A DNA stretch of 64,000 nucleotides from Candidatus Acetothermia bacterium (GTDB lineage: Bacteria; Bipolaricaulota; Bipolaricaulia; RBG-16-55-9; JANLFV01). Every line of letters begins with the position of its first letter. The stretch's first letter is position 1. The position numbers were made by a program, and so were the translations under genes. Shown here one piece after another: positions 42,337-51,182 of the stretch. Where the stretch lies: NCBI GenBank assembly GCA_024653345.1, contig JANLFV010000001.1:248001-312000 (forward strand). Direction: 5' to 3'. The notes under the pieces are model-generated. The model searched no databases. It saw only the letters and a program-made list of their open reading frames with translations, and was not told the origin of the DNA.

Positions 42337-44943
42337 CTATTGATCGTTGACCAGCTGCTGGTAGAACCGCTGGAGGAACTCCTGGCGGTCCTCGGCCTTG
42401 ATCAGGTCCGAGCGGCCGTGGAGGATGATCCCCAGGGCGAACGGGGAGGGCGTGGGCGAGAGCCGCCCCTCGAGCCTGATCTTCCCCTCCCTGATCTCCT
42501 GGAGGATCTGTGCAGCCCCGGCGATGTCCATCGCATCCTCGAGGACCTCGCGGTAGGCCTCCTTCAAGACGGGGAAGTCCCGCTCGTCGTCCAGCTCCTC
42601 GACGGCGTTCTGGAGGATGAGGGCCTTCATCTGCTGGCGGCCGACCGATTTCCGGTCGCCCATGTAGTTCTTGAGGATCATCAGCGCGCGCGTGGCGCAG
42701 TGCCGGAAGCGGCGCTTGAGGATCTCCGTGTCGTAAAGCGCATCCTCGAGGGTCTCTCGCAGGTCCCGCTCCAGGAGGAGCGCGAAGGCCTCTATCACCT
42801 TCACTTCCCCCTCATACCCCAGGGCGAAGCCGTGGTCCGTGACCATGATCTCGACATCCCTGTCCTCCCGCCGGGCGATGACCCAGGCGATGGCCCGCGC
42901 CAGGGCCTCGTTCACCCGCCGGCCGAAGAGGGCGTGGAAGATCGCCAGGCTCTTCTCCCCCTCGCGGTAGCGCTCGACCAGGATCTTGTAGCGGTGCGGG
43001 ATCACGGCATAGCGATGCTGCTTGGCCAAGTAGTTGTAGACCGACTCCACCCCGCGCCGGTCCAGATGGAGGTAGCTCCGGATGAACTCCTTGAGCTCCT
43101 CGGGCGAGCGGCCGTCCTCGAACATCCGGCTCATCATGTAACGGAACTCTTGGATCTCCAGCGCCAGGTCGAAGGAGAGCGGGAGCATCTCGGAGAACCA
43201 GGAGGGGACGGTCGGGCTCTTCCCCGCCGCCGGCTCGACCTGGGCAGTCATCCCCCGCGAGTATCTGAACTGATAGGTCTCCCCCCCGAGCACGAAGATG
43301 TCGCCCTTGCGAAGATACTCGAGGAAGGACTCCTCGATCTGGCCGATCCGCCGCTCGCCGTGCTTGACCGTCACATAGGACTCATCGGGGATCGTCCCCA
43401 CATTGGTCATGTAGATCACCCGCGCCAGGCGGCCCCGCTTCCCCAGCCGCCGGCTGGCCTTGTCGAACCAGATCTTGGCGTAGACCCGGCGGTCCTCGAG
43501 CGAGACATACTCCCCGGCCAGATACTCCAGGACGCGCTCGAAGTCCGCGCGCTCCAGATCCTCGAAGTTGTAACTGCGCGTGACCAGCTCCCAGAGGTCC
43601 TCGACGTAGGTCGGGCCGTCGAGGAGGATCCCGAAGATCTGCTGGGCCAGGACATCAAGGCAGTTCTTGGGGATGTGGAGCCGGTCGAGCCTGTTCTCCA
43701 CCGCCCCCTTGAGCATTACCGCGCATTCCAGAAGATCATCTTGGTCCGTGACGATCGCCCGGCCCTTCACGCGGTCGTGGAGCTTGTGCCCGCTCCGGCC
43801 AACGCGCTGGAGGGCCCGTGTGACCGACTTCGGCGAGCCCAGTAAGATGACAAGATCGATGTAGCCGATGTCGATCCCCAGCTCGAGCGAGGTCGAGCTC
43901 ACCACGGCCTTCAGGCCGCCCCGCTTCAGGCGCTCCTCCAACCCGAGCCGGAGCTCCCGCGAGAGTGAGCCATGGTGGGCCCCGATCAGCTCGACCAGCT
44001 TCGGGCGACGCTCCTTGAGCTGGTAGACCACCCGCTCGGTCCGCGACCGGGTGTTGGTGAAGATAAGCGTCGTCTGATGTTCCTCCACCAATTCCGCGAG
44101 GAGCTCGTAGAGATTGTTGTAGAGCTCCCCGGCTGAGCAGTCGATGAAGTCCTCTACCGGGCACTTCACCTCCAGATCGAGCCCCTTAGCGAACCTAGCA
44201 TCCACGATCACGCAATCCCTGTAGGGGTCAGCGCCGTCACCGGCCACATCCGCTAGCTCGCGCCCGAACCGCCGCCCGACGAGGAACTTCGCCACCTCTT
44301 CCAGGGGGTGGATCGTGGCCGAGAGGCCGATCCGGACTGGCTCGACGAGCTCCGAGAGCCGCTCGAGTGAGAGCGAGAGGTGGACCCCGCGCTTGCTCTC
44401 TGCCAGGGAGTGGACTTCGTCCACGATCACCCACCTTATCTTCCGGAAGGCCTTGGAGAACTCCTTCGCGCTCAGGGCGATGGCGAACGACTCCGGCGTC
44501 GTGATCAGGATGTGCGGTGCCTTCAGCACCATCCGCCGCCTCCGCTCGGGCGGGGTATCGCCGGTCCGGACCTCGACCCGAATCCCAAGGTCACGACCGG
44601 CGAGCGCGGCCAGCTCCCGCAAAGGTTCATTCAAGTTCCGCTCGATATCGTTCCCCAGGGCCTTGAGGGGCGAGATATACAGAGCATAGATCCGGTTCTC
44701 CAGGCTCCCCTTCTCCGCCAGGGCGACTAACTCGCTGATGATCGCGAGGAACGCTGCCAGAGTCTTCCCCGAGCCGGTGGGGGCCGAGATCAGGCAGTTC
44801 TTCCCCTCGTGGATCAGGGGGATCGCGAACTGCTGCGGCGGGCTGAAGTCGGGGAACTGCCTGGAGAACCACTCCCAGACCAAGGGATGGAGCGCCCGGC
44901 GGACCTCTTCAGCAGTGAAGGGCTCGCGGCGGAAGGCGATCAT
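42337..44943 (-). CDS. lhr: Lhr-type DEAD/DEAH helicase
   Basis: This 868-residue SF2 helicase of the Lhr family unwinds DNA/RNA in repair or recombination. Motifs in order: Q-like FSPPQQFAIP, Walker A SAPTGSGKT, TTPESF, DEVH box VDEVHSLAESKRG, SATIHP, FTNTRSRTERV, and motif VI ALQRVGRSGH. A winged-helix and Lhr-specific C-terminal region follow. It is closer to the shorter archaeal-type Lhr than to the 1500-residue bacterial form. The ATG at 44943 is 9 nt from a good -10 box. Long plus-strand frames here are shadows. Confidence 0.9.
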   Translation of the reverse strand: MIAFRREPFTAEEVRRALHPLVWEWFSRQFPDFSPPQQFAIPLIHEGKNCLISAPTGSGKTLAAFLAIISELVALAEKGSLENRIYALYISPLKALGNDIERNLNEPLRELAALAGRDLGIRVEVRTGDTPPERRRRMVLKAPHILITTPESFAIALSAKEFSKAFRKIRWVIVDEVHSLAESKRGVHLSLSLERLSELVEPVRIGLSATIHPLEEVAKFLVGRRFGRELADVAGDGADPYRDCVIVDARFAKGLDLEVKCPVEDFIDCSAGELYNNLYELLAELVEEHQTTLIFTNTRSRTERVVYQLKERRPKLVELIGAHHGSLSRELRLGLEERLKRGGLKAVVSSTSLELGIDIGYIDLVILLGSPKSVTRALQRVGRSGHKLHDRVKGRAIVTDQDDLLECAVMLKGAVENRLDRLHIPKNCLDVLAQQIFGILLDGPTYVEDLWELVTRSYNFEDLERADFERVLEYLAGEYVSLEDRRVYAKIWFDKASRRLGKRGRLARVIYMTNVGTIPDESYVTVKHGERRIGQIEESFLEYLRKGDIFVLGGETYQFRYSRGMTAQVEPAAGKSPTVPSWFSEMLPLSFDLALEIQEFRYMMSRMFEDGRSPEELKEFIRSYLHLDRRGVESVYNYLAKQHRYAVIPHRYKILVERYREGEKSLAIFHALFGRRVNEALARAIAWVIARREDRDVEIMVTDHGFALGYEGEVKVIEAFALLLERDLRETLEDALYDTEILKRRFRHCATRALMILKNYMGDRKSVGRQQMKALILQNAVEELDDERDFPVLKEAYREVLEDAMDIAGAAQILQEIREGKIRLEGRLSPTPSPFALGIILHGRSDLIKAEDRQEFLQRFYQQLVNDQ

Positions 44944-44952
44944 TGTCGCTCG

Positions 44953-44981
44953 ATTCTAGCCCCCATTGAGAAGAGATTCAA
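44953..44981 (-). promoter_or_regulatory. lhr promoter (leaderless type)
   Basis: TTGAAT (44976-44981), a 17-nt spacer and TAGAAT (44953-44958) on the minus strand, 9 nt before the ATG at 44943. Confidence 0.7.
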
Positions 44982-45098
44982 CCTCGGTCCCCAACCTTCA
45001 GAGCCCTTCACTGAACCGGAAGACCATCGTCCAACCTCGGGCGGCTCTTCAACAAGCGCTCAAGCGATGCATGACTTCCCGCTGCGAACGGGAATGAC

Positions 45099-45127
45099 TT
45101 GCCCAGCGGGCCCGGGAGACTTATACT
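45099..45127 (+). promoter_or_regulatory. Serpin gene promoter
   Basis: TTGCCC (45099-45104), a 17-nt spacer and TATACT (45122-45127), giving a leader of about 28 nt that carries GGAGGT. Confidence 0.65.
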
Positions 45128-45161
45128 CAATCCAACCGGGCATTCCTAATCGGAGGTGGAG

Positions 45162-46457
45162 ATGAAAGGGCTCATCTTGGAGAGAGTCCTCCTGGTGGCC
45201 GTGGCGCTCCTGCTCCTCTTGGGGCCGGTGGGCTGCAATCTGTTGGACCTCTTCGGCTTCAATGGCAGCGGGATCGAAGTCCTGCAGTCGAGCAAGCCGC
45301 GCGAGACCTCGCCTCAAGTCGACCAGCACGAACTGGAAGAACTGGTGACCGGGAACAGCGCCTTCGCACTCGACCTATACGCAGCCCTGCGGGGAGAGGG
45401 AGGGAACCTCTTCTATTCTCCCTACAGCATCTCTCTGGCCCTCGCGATGACCTACGCCGGCGCGCGGGGAGAAACCGAACGGCAGATGGGAGCAACGCTG
45501 CACTTCACGCTCTCTCAGGACCGCCTGCACCCGGCCTTCAATGCGCTAGACCTCGCGCTCGCCAGCCGCGGCCGGGCGGTCAGCGAAGGGTTCAGGCTGA
45601 ACCGTGCGAACTCCCTCTGGGGCCAGCTCGGCTACCCCTTCCTCGAGTCGTTCCTCGACACCCTGGCCGAGAACTACGGCGCGGGCCTGCGGCTCCTCGA
45701 CTTCCAGAACAGGCCGGAAGAGTCGCGCCTTGTCATCAACGACTGGGTCAGCGACCAGACGGCGGGCAGGATTCAAGACCTACTCCCCGAGGGCTCGATC
45801 GGATCGGACACCCGGCTCGTCCTCACGAATGCCATCTACTTCAAGGCAGCCTGGAAGAACCCCTTCAATGAGAGCCTGACCCAACCCGGGCCGTTCCACC
45901 TGCTCGACGGGAGCCAGGCCACCGTGCCCCTGATGAGGCAGACGGCGACATTCGGGTATGCCGCGGGGCCGGGCTATCAGGCGGTCGAACTCCCCTACGA
46001 CGGGGACGAGCTTTCTATGGTCGTCCTTCTCCCGGAGGAGGGCCGGTTCGAGGAGTTCGAGGGCTCGCTCGAGCCCGACCGGCTGAGCGCGATCCTGAAC
46101 GAGCTCCAGCCCCAGAGCGTCGAGCTGACGATGCCGAAGTTCCGTTACACTTCGAGCTTCAGCTTGAGGGATACGCTCGCAGCCATGGGGATGCCGATTG
46201 CCTTCAGCGAGCTCGCTGACTTCTCCGGGATGAACGGCACGGGAGGGCTCGCGATCAGCGATGTGATTCACAAGGCCTTCGTCGCGGTGGACGAGGCCGG
46301 GACGGAGGCGGCCGCCGCCACCGCGGTCGTGATCCGGGAAACCGCCGTCCTCCCCTCGATCGAGGTCAGGCTCGACCGACCGTTCATCTTCCTCATCCGG
46401 GACATCCCGAGCGGCTCGATCCTCTTCATCGGTCGGGTGCTGAACCCTCCGCTCTAG
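45162..46457 (+). CDS. Serpin-type protease inhibitor lipoprotein
   Basis: This 431-residue protein has a lipoprotein signal (LLLLLGPVGCN) followed by a complete serpin domain: NLFYSPYSISLALAMTYAGARGET, NDWVSDQTAGRI, LVLTNAIYFKAAWKNPF, VELPYDGDELSMVVLLP, VELTMPKF and ISDVIHKAFVAVDE. The hinge EAGTEAAAATAV fits an inhibitory serpin. Counting from it places P1 near Thr in IRETAVLP, to be treated as approximate. FIFLIRDIPSGSILFIGRVLNP is the conserved C-terminus. The ATG at 45162 has GGAGGT 6 nt upstream, better than the GTG at 45156. Its target is probably an extracellular or own surface protease. Confidence 0.93.
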   Translation: MKGLILERVLLVAVALLLLLGPVGCNLLDLFGFNGSGIEVLQSSKPRETSPQVDQHELEELVTGNSAFALDLYAALRGEGGNLFYSPYSISLALAMTYAGARGETERQMGATLHFTLSQDRLHPAFNALDLALASRGRAVSEGFRLNRANSLWGQLGYPFLESFLDTLAENYGAGLRLLDFQNRPEESRLVINDWVSDQTAGRIQDLLPEGSIGSDTRLVLTNAIYFKAAWKNPFNESLTQPGPFHLLDGSQATVPLMRQTATFGYAAGPGYQAVELPYDGDELSMVVLLPEEGRFEEFEGSLEPDRLSAILNELQPQSVELTMPKFRYTSSFSLRDTLAAMGMPIAFSELADFSGMNGTGGLAISDVIHKAFVAVDEAGTEAAAATAVVIRETAVLPSIEVRLDRPFIFLIRDIPSGSILFIGRVLNPPL

Positions 46458-46518
46458 CGAGCCTGCGCGGTCCGCTTCTATCACCGGAGAGGCAAGGGGT
46501 TCGGAGTCTGATAGGAAG

Positions 46519-47028
46519 ATGAAGGAACTGGGGGCAGTAGCGATCCTGATCGGCCTGATCCTCGTGGTTCTCGCCCCTCCCGCCGGAGGAGCGGGGCTGG
46601 AGGAGGCGATCTTCACCGTCACCCTGAGTGGAGCCCTGGCCGCGGGCGTGGAGCTCTCTTGGGAGTTGACGGACCAGGCCCATCTTCGGGCAGGGCTCGC
46701 GCTCATGTGGGAAGAGGGGTTCGTCCCCGGGGCCTGGGGCCGAGCGGCCTTGTTCTACACTGTCAACCCCGGCGCGAGGCTCTCCTTCTGCGCCGGCGGG
46801 GGGCTGACCGGCTTCGTGGTCTTCACCGAGGAGCGGCCTTCGGTGATGGCCCTGCTGGAGGTCCCTCTGGGCGCGCGATACTCCCTCAATGAGCGATTCG
46901 GGCTCCTCGGCGAACTCCGGCTAGGGCTCCCCTGGCTCAATCCGCTCTTCGGGAAGGAGATCCCGGCCTTGATCACCCCGCTCGGGCTCACCGCTGGAAT
47001 CGCCTACAAGCTCAGCGCAGAGCGATAG
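46519..47028 (+). CDS. Small exported beta-rich protein, unknown
   Basis: This 169-residue protein has an N-terminal signal (AVAILIGLILVVLAPPAGGAG). The mature part alternates hydrophobic and polar residues (HLRAGLALMWEEG, GARLSFCAGGGLTGFVV, PLGLTAGIAYKL) as in a small outer-membrane beta-barrel. I do not recognise a family. It starts 61 nt after the serpin gene and has only a weak ribosome site. It may be part of the same transcript. Confidence 0.6.
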   Translation: MKELGAVAILIGLILVVLAPPAGGAGLEEAIFTVTLSGALAAGVELSWELTDQAHLRAGLALMWEEGFVPGAWGRAALFYTVNPGARLSFCAGGGLTGFVVFTEERPSVMALLEVPLGARYSLNERFGLLGELRLGLPWLNPLFGKEIPALITPLGLTAGIAYKLSAER

Positions 47029-47127
47029 GGGCTCTCGCAGCGCCCGCTATCCCATTGGGAAGAGCACGAGTAGCCCGAGGCCGGCCGTGTTGATGATCTG
47101 TGGCGAGGCCTCAAGCCTGGCGGCCGC

Positions 47128-47156
47128 TTGCCCTTCCGAGCGGGATCGGCTAGACT
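47128..47156 (+). promoter_or_regulatory. M29 aminopeptidase promoter
   Basis: TTGCCC (47128-47133), a 17-nt spacer and TAGACT (47151-47156), about 39 nt before the ATG. Confidence 0.65.
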
Positions 47157-47195
47157 GCTCGGGCATCCCAACATCACGAGACTGGAGGAGGCAAG

Positions 47196-48299
47196 ATGGC
47201 AGATCCCCGGGTCGAAGCAGTCGCGAAGATCCTGGTCGAGTATTCTGTCGAGGTCAAGCCGAACCAACTGGTCCGGATCACCGGCGCTCCTGAGGGCGCG
47301 CCCCTATTGCTCGCGGTCTACCAAGAGGTGCTGAAGCGCGGGGCTCATCCCTGGCTCCAGCTCGGCCTGGAGGGCGCGGAGGAGCTCTTCTACACCTATG
47401 CCAGCGAGGCCCAGCTCGACTATGTCCCGCCGTTCATGAAGGAAGTGATCGAGCAGATCGACGCGAACATCGGCATCTGGACCGAGGTGAACACCAAGCA
47501 GCTCACCAATGCCGATCCGGCCAAGCAGGCCCGCCGGGCCGCGGCGATGCGCCCGCTCAATGAGAGGTTCCTCGAGCGGGCGGCCAAGAAGGAGCTCCGC
47601 TGGACCGGGACGGTCTACCCCACCCAGGCGTTCGCTCAGGATGCGGAGATGTCCCTCCGCGAGTTCGAGAAGTTCGTCTACAAGGCCTGCCTAGTCGATG
47701 AGCCCAACCCGATCGGGGCCTGGCGGGCGATCTCCCAGCGCCAGCAGCGGCTGGTCGACCGGCTGAACAAGGCCAAGGCAATCCATGTGACTGGGCCGGA
47801 CACCGACCTCAAGCTCGAGGTCGCGGGCCGGAGGTGGGAGAACTGCGACGGGCACGAGAATTTTCCTGATGGAGAGATCTTCACCGGCCCGGTCGAAGAG
47901 AGCGTGAACGGCCACATTCGCTTCAGCTACCCCGCCTGCCTCTACGGCCGCGAGGTCGAGGATGTCCGGCTCACCTTCAAGGATGGGAAGGTCGTCGAGG
48001 CCAAGGCCGCGAAGAACGAGCAATTCCTCTTGAAGATGCTCGAGACCGATGAGGGGGCCCGCTATGTCGGGGAGTTCGCCTTCGGGACGAACCCGGGGAT
48101 CCAGCGGTTCACCAAGAACACCTTGTTCGACGAGAAGATCGGGGGGACGATCCACCTGGCCCTGGGGAAGGGCTACCCCGAGACGGGGAGCAAGAACAGC
48201 TCCGCGATCCACTGGGATATGGTCTGCGACCTCCGCGAGGGCGGGGAGGTCCGGGTCGACGGGACCCTCTTCCTCAAGGACGGGAAGATCCTCGTCTAG
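47196..48299 (+). CDS. M29-family metallo-aminopeptidase
   Basis: This 367-residue enzyme resembles thermophilic aminopeptidase T/PepS (peptidase family M29), releasing N-terminal residues with two metal ions. Family stretches are RRAAAMRPLNERF, TGPDTDLKLEVAGRRWENCDGHENFPDGEIFT, GEFAFGTNPGI, IGGTIHLALGKGYPETGSKNSSAIHWDMV and DLREGGEVRVDG. The Glu, His and Asp metal ligands lie in the EFAFG to HWDMV segment. GGAGGAGG precedes the ATG. The SDR gene follows after 8 nt. Confidence 0.93.
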   Translation: MADPRVEAVAKILVEYSVEVKPNQLVRITGAPEGAPLLLAVYQEVLKRGAHPWLQLGLEGAEELFYTYASEAQLDYVPPFMKEVIEQIDANIGIWTEVNTKQLTNADPAKQARRAAAMRPLNERFLERAAKKELRWTGTVYPTQAFAQDAEMSLREFEKFVYKACLVDEPNPIGAWRAISQRQQRLVDRLNKAKAIHVTGPDTDLKLEVAGRRWENCDGHENFPDGEIFTGPVEESVNGHIRFSYPACLYGREVEDVRLTFKDGKVVEAKAAKNEQFLLKMLETDEGARYVGEFAFGTNPGIQRFTKNTLFDEKIGGTIHLALGKGYPETGSKNSSAIHWDMVCDLREGGEVRVDGTLFLKDGKILV

Positions 48300-48307
48300 C
48301 TAGCCAG

Positions 48308-49120
48308 ATGGAGACCGGGCTGAAAGACAAAGTCGTCCTCATCACCGGCGCCTCCGGGGGGATCGGGCAGGCCACGGCGAGGGCCTTCGCCGAGGAGGGG
48401 GCCAAGCTCGTCCTCCACGGCCATTCACGCATGGCCGAGCTGGAGAGCCTCCGGCGTGAGCTTCCGGTGGAGACCATCGCCGTCCGGGCCGACCTCACCA
48501 AGGAGGGCGAGGTCGAGCGCCTCTTCCGGGAGGCCTATAGCCGCTTCGGTCGGCTCGAGGTCCTGGTGGCGAACGCCGGGATCTGGCCGGAGGAGGCGAG
48601 GCCTCTTCACAAGATGAGCCTCGAGCGGTGGGAGAGGACGATCGCGGCCGACCAGACCTCGGTCTTCCTCTGCGCCCGGGAGTTCTTCCGACTCTTAGAG
48701 CGGACCAGACCCGAGGCGGCTTCGCTCATCATCGTCGGCTCGACCGCCGCGGTCTTCGGCGAGGAGGGCCATGCCGACTACGCCGCGGCCAAGGCCGCGA
48801 TCACCTACGGCCTCACGAGGTCGTTGAAGAACGAGATTATTAGGATAATCCCCCGCGGAAGAGTGAACGCCGTCTGCCCGGGATGGACCCTCACGAGGAT
48901 GGCCTCCGGGGCCCTGCGCGATCCTAGCGCCGTGGTCCGGGCCCTCCAGACCCGGGCATTGAAGAGGATCGCCCGCCCGGAGGAGGTGGCCCGAGCGATC
49001 GTCTTTTTGGCCTCGGACAGGCTCGCGGGCCACATCACCGGCGAGATCTTGACCGTCTCCGGGGGGATGGAAGGGAGGGTCCTCCACCTCCCCGAGGAGA
49101 TCGACCCTCGCGCGGCTTGA
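48308..49120 (+). CDS. Short-chain dehydrogenase/reductase
   Basis: This 270-residue classical SDR has the NAD(P) motif ITGASGGIGQATA near residue 13, the NAG motif VANAGIW, catalytic Ser in IIVGSTAAV, and Tyr/Lys in HADYAAAKAAI. The PGW after NAVC is as usual. The substrate cannot be told. It lies 8 nt after the aminopeptidase gene and is probably co-transcribed. Its last 86 nt overlap the convergent HAD gene. Confidence 0.9.
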   Translation: METGLKDKVVLITGASGGIGQATARAFAEEGAKLVLHGHSRMAELESLRRELPVETIAVRADLTKEGEVERLFREAYSRFGRLEVLVANAGIWPEEARPLHKMSLERWERTIAADQTSVFLCAREFFRLLERTRPEAASLIIVGSTAAVFGEEGHADYAAAKAAITYGLTRSLKNEIIRIIPRGRVNAVCPGWTLTRMASGALRDPSAVVRALQTRALKRIARPEEVARAIVFLASDRLAGHITGEILTVSGGMEGRVLHLPEEIDPRAA

Positions 49121-49901
49121 CCCCGACGAGGGCCGCTAAGCTCTCGGCCACATAGGTGGGCCTGATCGGGCTTTCCTCCAGTTCATCGGGGCTCGTGACG
49201 CCGGTCAGAACCAGGGCCGACTCGAGCCCGGCCCGCCTGGCCCCAAGGACATCGGTCTCCAAGCGGTCGCCGATCACAAGACAATCGCGAGGGTCCTTGA
49301 CCCCGGCGGCCTCCAGGGCCACTCGGAAGGCGACCTCCGCGGGCTTTCCCACCACCTCTTCCGGGGGGAAGCCCATCCCTTGAATCGCCCCGACGACCGC
49401 CCCCGCGCCGGGGACCTCCCCCTCGGGAGTGGGATAGGTCGGATCGGCATTGGCGGCGAAGAACCGCGCCCCGCGGCGGAGGGCCCGCAGGGCCAAGAGC
49501 AGCTTCTCATAGCTCAGTTCACGGTCCATCCCCGTGACGAGGAAGTTCGCCTCCTCCGGCCCGACGAGCCGATGGCCGGCGAGCTCGAGCTCCTCTTTCA
49601 AGCCCTCCTCGCCGATCATGAAGACCTTTGAGGGCCCGCTAAGCTCGAGGAGCCTCCTCCCGAGGATGTAGGCGCTGTTCACCACCTCCTCCGGGGCGAC
49701 AGCGAACCCCTCGCGTTGGAGCCGCGCGGCAAAGGCCCGCCTCGACCTGGTGGAGTTGTTGGAGAAGACGATCACCCTGCCCAGCTCCCTCAAGCGCTGG
49801 AGGGCCTCGACCGCCCCGGGGAGGGGCTGGCCCCCGCGGATGAGGACCCCGTCCAAGTCGACAAGAAACGCACGGTAGCGCCCCAGCTCTGGTCTGCCCA
49901 T
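49035..49901 (-). CDS. HAD-IIA phosphatase (NagD/PNPase-like)
   Basis: This 288-residue HAD hydrolase has motif I FLVDLDGVLIRG, motif II VIVFSNNSTRSRRA, the C2-type cap, motif III Lys in GKPAEVAFRVAL, and motif IV VIGDRLETDVLGARRAGL. It would dephosphorylate small metabolites such as sugar phosphates. The expected family end is near SLAALVGVK. The remaining 26 residues are a basic, Gly/Arg-rich tail read antisense to the SDR gene (86-nt overlap), perhaps from loss of an earlier stop. The ATG at 49901 lies 9 nt from TAAGAT. Confidence 0.88.
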   Translation of the reverse strand: MGRPELGRYRAFLVDLDGVLIRGGQPLPGAVEALQRLRELGRVIVFSNNSTRSRRAFAARLQREGFAVAPEEVVNSAYILGRRLLELSGPSKVFMIGEEGLKEELELAGHRLVGPEEANFLVTGMDRELSYEKLLLALRALRRGARFFAANADPTYPTPEGEVPGAGAVVGAIQGMGFPPEEVVGKPAEVAFRVALEAAGVKDPRDCLVIGDRLETDVLGARRAGLESALVLTGVTSPDELEESPIRPTYVAESLAALVGVKPREGRSPRGGGGPSLPSPRRRSRSRR

Positions 49902-49910
49902 GATCGGCCC

Positions 49911-49939
49911 ATCTTAGCAAAGCAGGATGTCGTCCCGAA
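49911..49939 (-). promoter_or_regulatory. Promoter of the HAD phosphatase gene (leaderless type)
   Basis: TTCGGG (49934-49939), a 17-nt spacer and TAAGAT (49911-49916) on the minus strand, 9 nt before the ATG at 49901. It is back to back with the MFS promoter. Confidence 0.45.
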
Positions 49940-49941
49940 AG

Positions 49942-49970
49942 TTGCCCGCACACATCGCCCCATCTAGAAT
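49942..49970 (+). promoter_or_regulatory. MFS transporter promoter
   Basis: TTGCCC (49942-49947), a 17-nt spacer and TAGAAT (49965-49970), about 33 nt before the ATG at 50004. Confidence 0.65.
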
Positions 49971-50003
49971 CGGGCGATCTCCGTCCGCTTCGGGGAGGTG
50001 ACC

Positions 50004-51182
50004 ATGCGCCGTCCGCTCTTCACCCTCATCGAGGCCGTCCGGCTCGACCGCGACCTGCGCCTGATCATGCTCTCCAACTTCTTCTGGAGCTCCGGGTTCA
50101 TGCTCTACAGCTTCCTCTGGCCGATCTATGTCCGCGACCTCGGGGGGACGGCCCGCGAGATCGGGCTGTTAAGCTCGCTGATGTTCCTCACCATGACTGT
50201 AACGCTGATCCCCGGCGGCGCGCTGGCCGAGCGCTGGAACCGGAAGTGGTTGATCCTGATCACCTGGATCATCGCTACCCCTGCCCCGCTGGTCTATGCC
50301 CTCGCGCGGAGCTGGGAGCACCTGGCCCCCGGGGTCGTGATCTACTCCTTCTTCCTCGGCTGGCCGGCCTACGAGGCATATATCGCCGCCGCCTCGGCTC
50401 CAGGCCGGCTGTCGCGGGCCTACGCCCTCACCAGTGCCGGCTTCTCGCTAGGGGCGATCCTCGCCCCGCTCATCGGCGCGGCCCTCCTCCCCTCCATCGG
50501 CATTCGGAGGATCTTCTTCCTCGCGTTTGCCCTCTTCTCCGCCTCGACTGCCACGCTCTTCTTCCTCTCGCCTCAGCAATCGCCTGAGCCGCCGCGGAGT
50601 GGAGACGGGCGAGGCAAGCTCGCCTCGCTCCTTCGGGACCGGCGGTTGATGACCTGGCTCTTCGTCTTCGCGCTCGCAGCGCTGGGGACTTCGGCCGCCA
50701 GGCCGTTCATCCCCCCGCTGCTCCAGGACCGGTTCGCGCTGGCCCGCCCGGCGATCCTGATGATGAGCGCCCTCCTCTCCCTCGGCGAGGTGGTTCTGGC
50801 GGTCCTGCTCGGCTGGATCGCCGACCGCTGGCGGCGGAGCCGGGCCCTCGGCCTGGCCTTGGCCTCTACCTCATTAGGCTTCATCCTCCTCTTCACTGGC
50901 CTCGGGCCATATCTCGTCCCCCTGGCGATGGTCTCGCTCGGGGGCGACCGGGTCTCGCTCTCGCTCAGCCGGTCGATCGTGGGCCATCGGGCCCGGAGCG
51001 GGGCGAGCGGCCCTGCCTTCACCCTTTACTGGGTAGTCCTGGGGATAGCCCAGACCCTCGGCCCCTCCCTCGGCGGGACCCTCTACGCCGGCTCGGCTCT
51101 CCGGCCGTTCTACCTCGGCGCGGGGCTTACCCTCCTCTCCGCAGGCATCCTCTGGAAGCTCGGGGAGCTGCGGTCCGACTAG
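50004..51182 (+). CDS. Major facilitator superfamily transporter
   Basis: This 392-residue membrane protein has about 12 hydrophobic segments in two halves separated by a charged loop near residues 190-215. The inter-helix motif GGALAERWNRKW after helix 2, and the repeat GWIADRWRRSR in the second half, are the MFS signature. The substrate is unknown; an efflux role is possible. GGGGAGGTGACC precedes the ATG at 50004, so the GTG at 49998 is not preferred. It overlaps the convergent glnA gene by 4 nt. Confidence 0.9.
   Translation: MRRPLFTLIEAVRLDRDLRLIMLSNFFWSSGFMLYSFLWPIYVRDLGGTAREIGLLSSLMFLTMTVTLIPGGALAERWNRKWLILITWIIATPAPLVYALARSWEHLAPGVVIYSFFLGWPAYEAYIAAASAPGRLSRAYALTSAGFSLGAILAPLIGAALLPSIGIRRIFFLAFALFSASTATLFFLSPQQSPEPPRSGDGRGKLASLLRDRRLMTWLFVFALAALGTSAARPFIPPLLQDRFALARPAILMMSALLSLGEVVLAVLLGWIADRWRRSRALGLALASTSLGFILLFTGLGPYLVPLAMVSLGGDRVSLSLSRSIVGHRARSGASGPAFTLYWVVLGIAQTLGPSLGGTLYAGSALRPFYLGAGLTLLSAGILWKLGELRSD

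Noticed and set aside
42196-43845. 549-residue open frame on the plus strand inside lhr
   Set aside because: It is the antisense shadow of the Lhr helicase, with low-complexity Leu/Asp/Pro composition and no motif or ribosome site.
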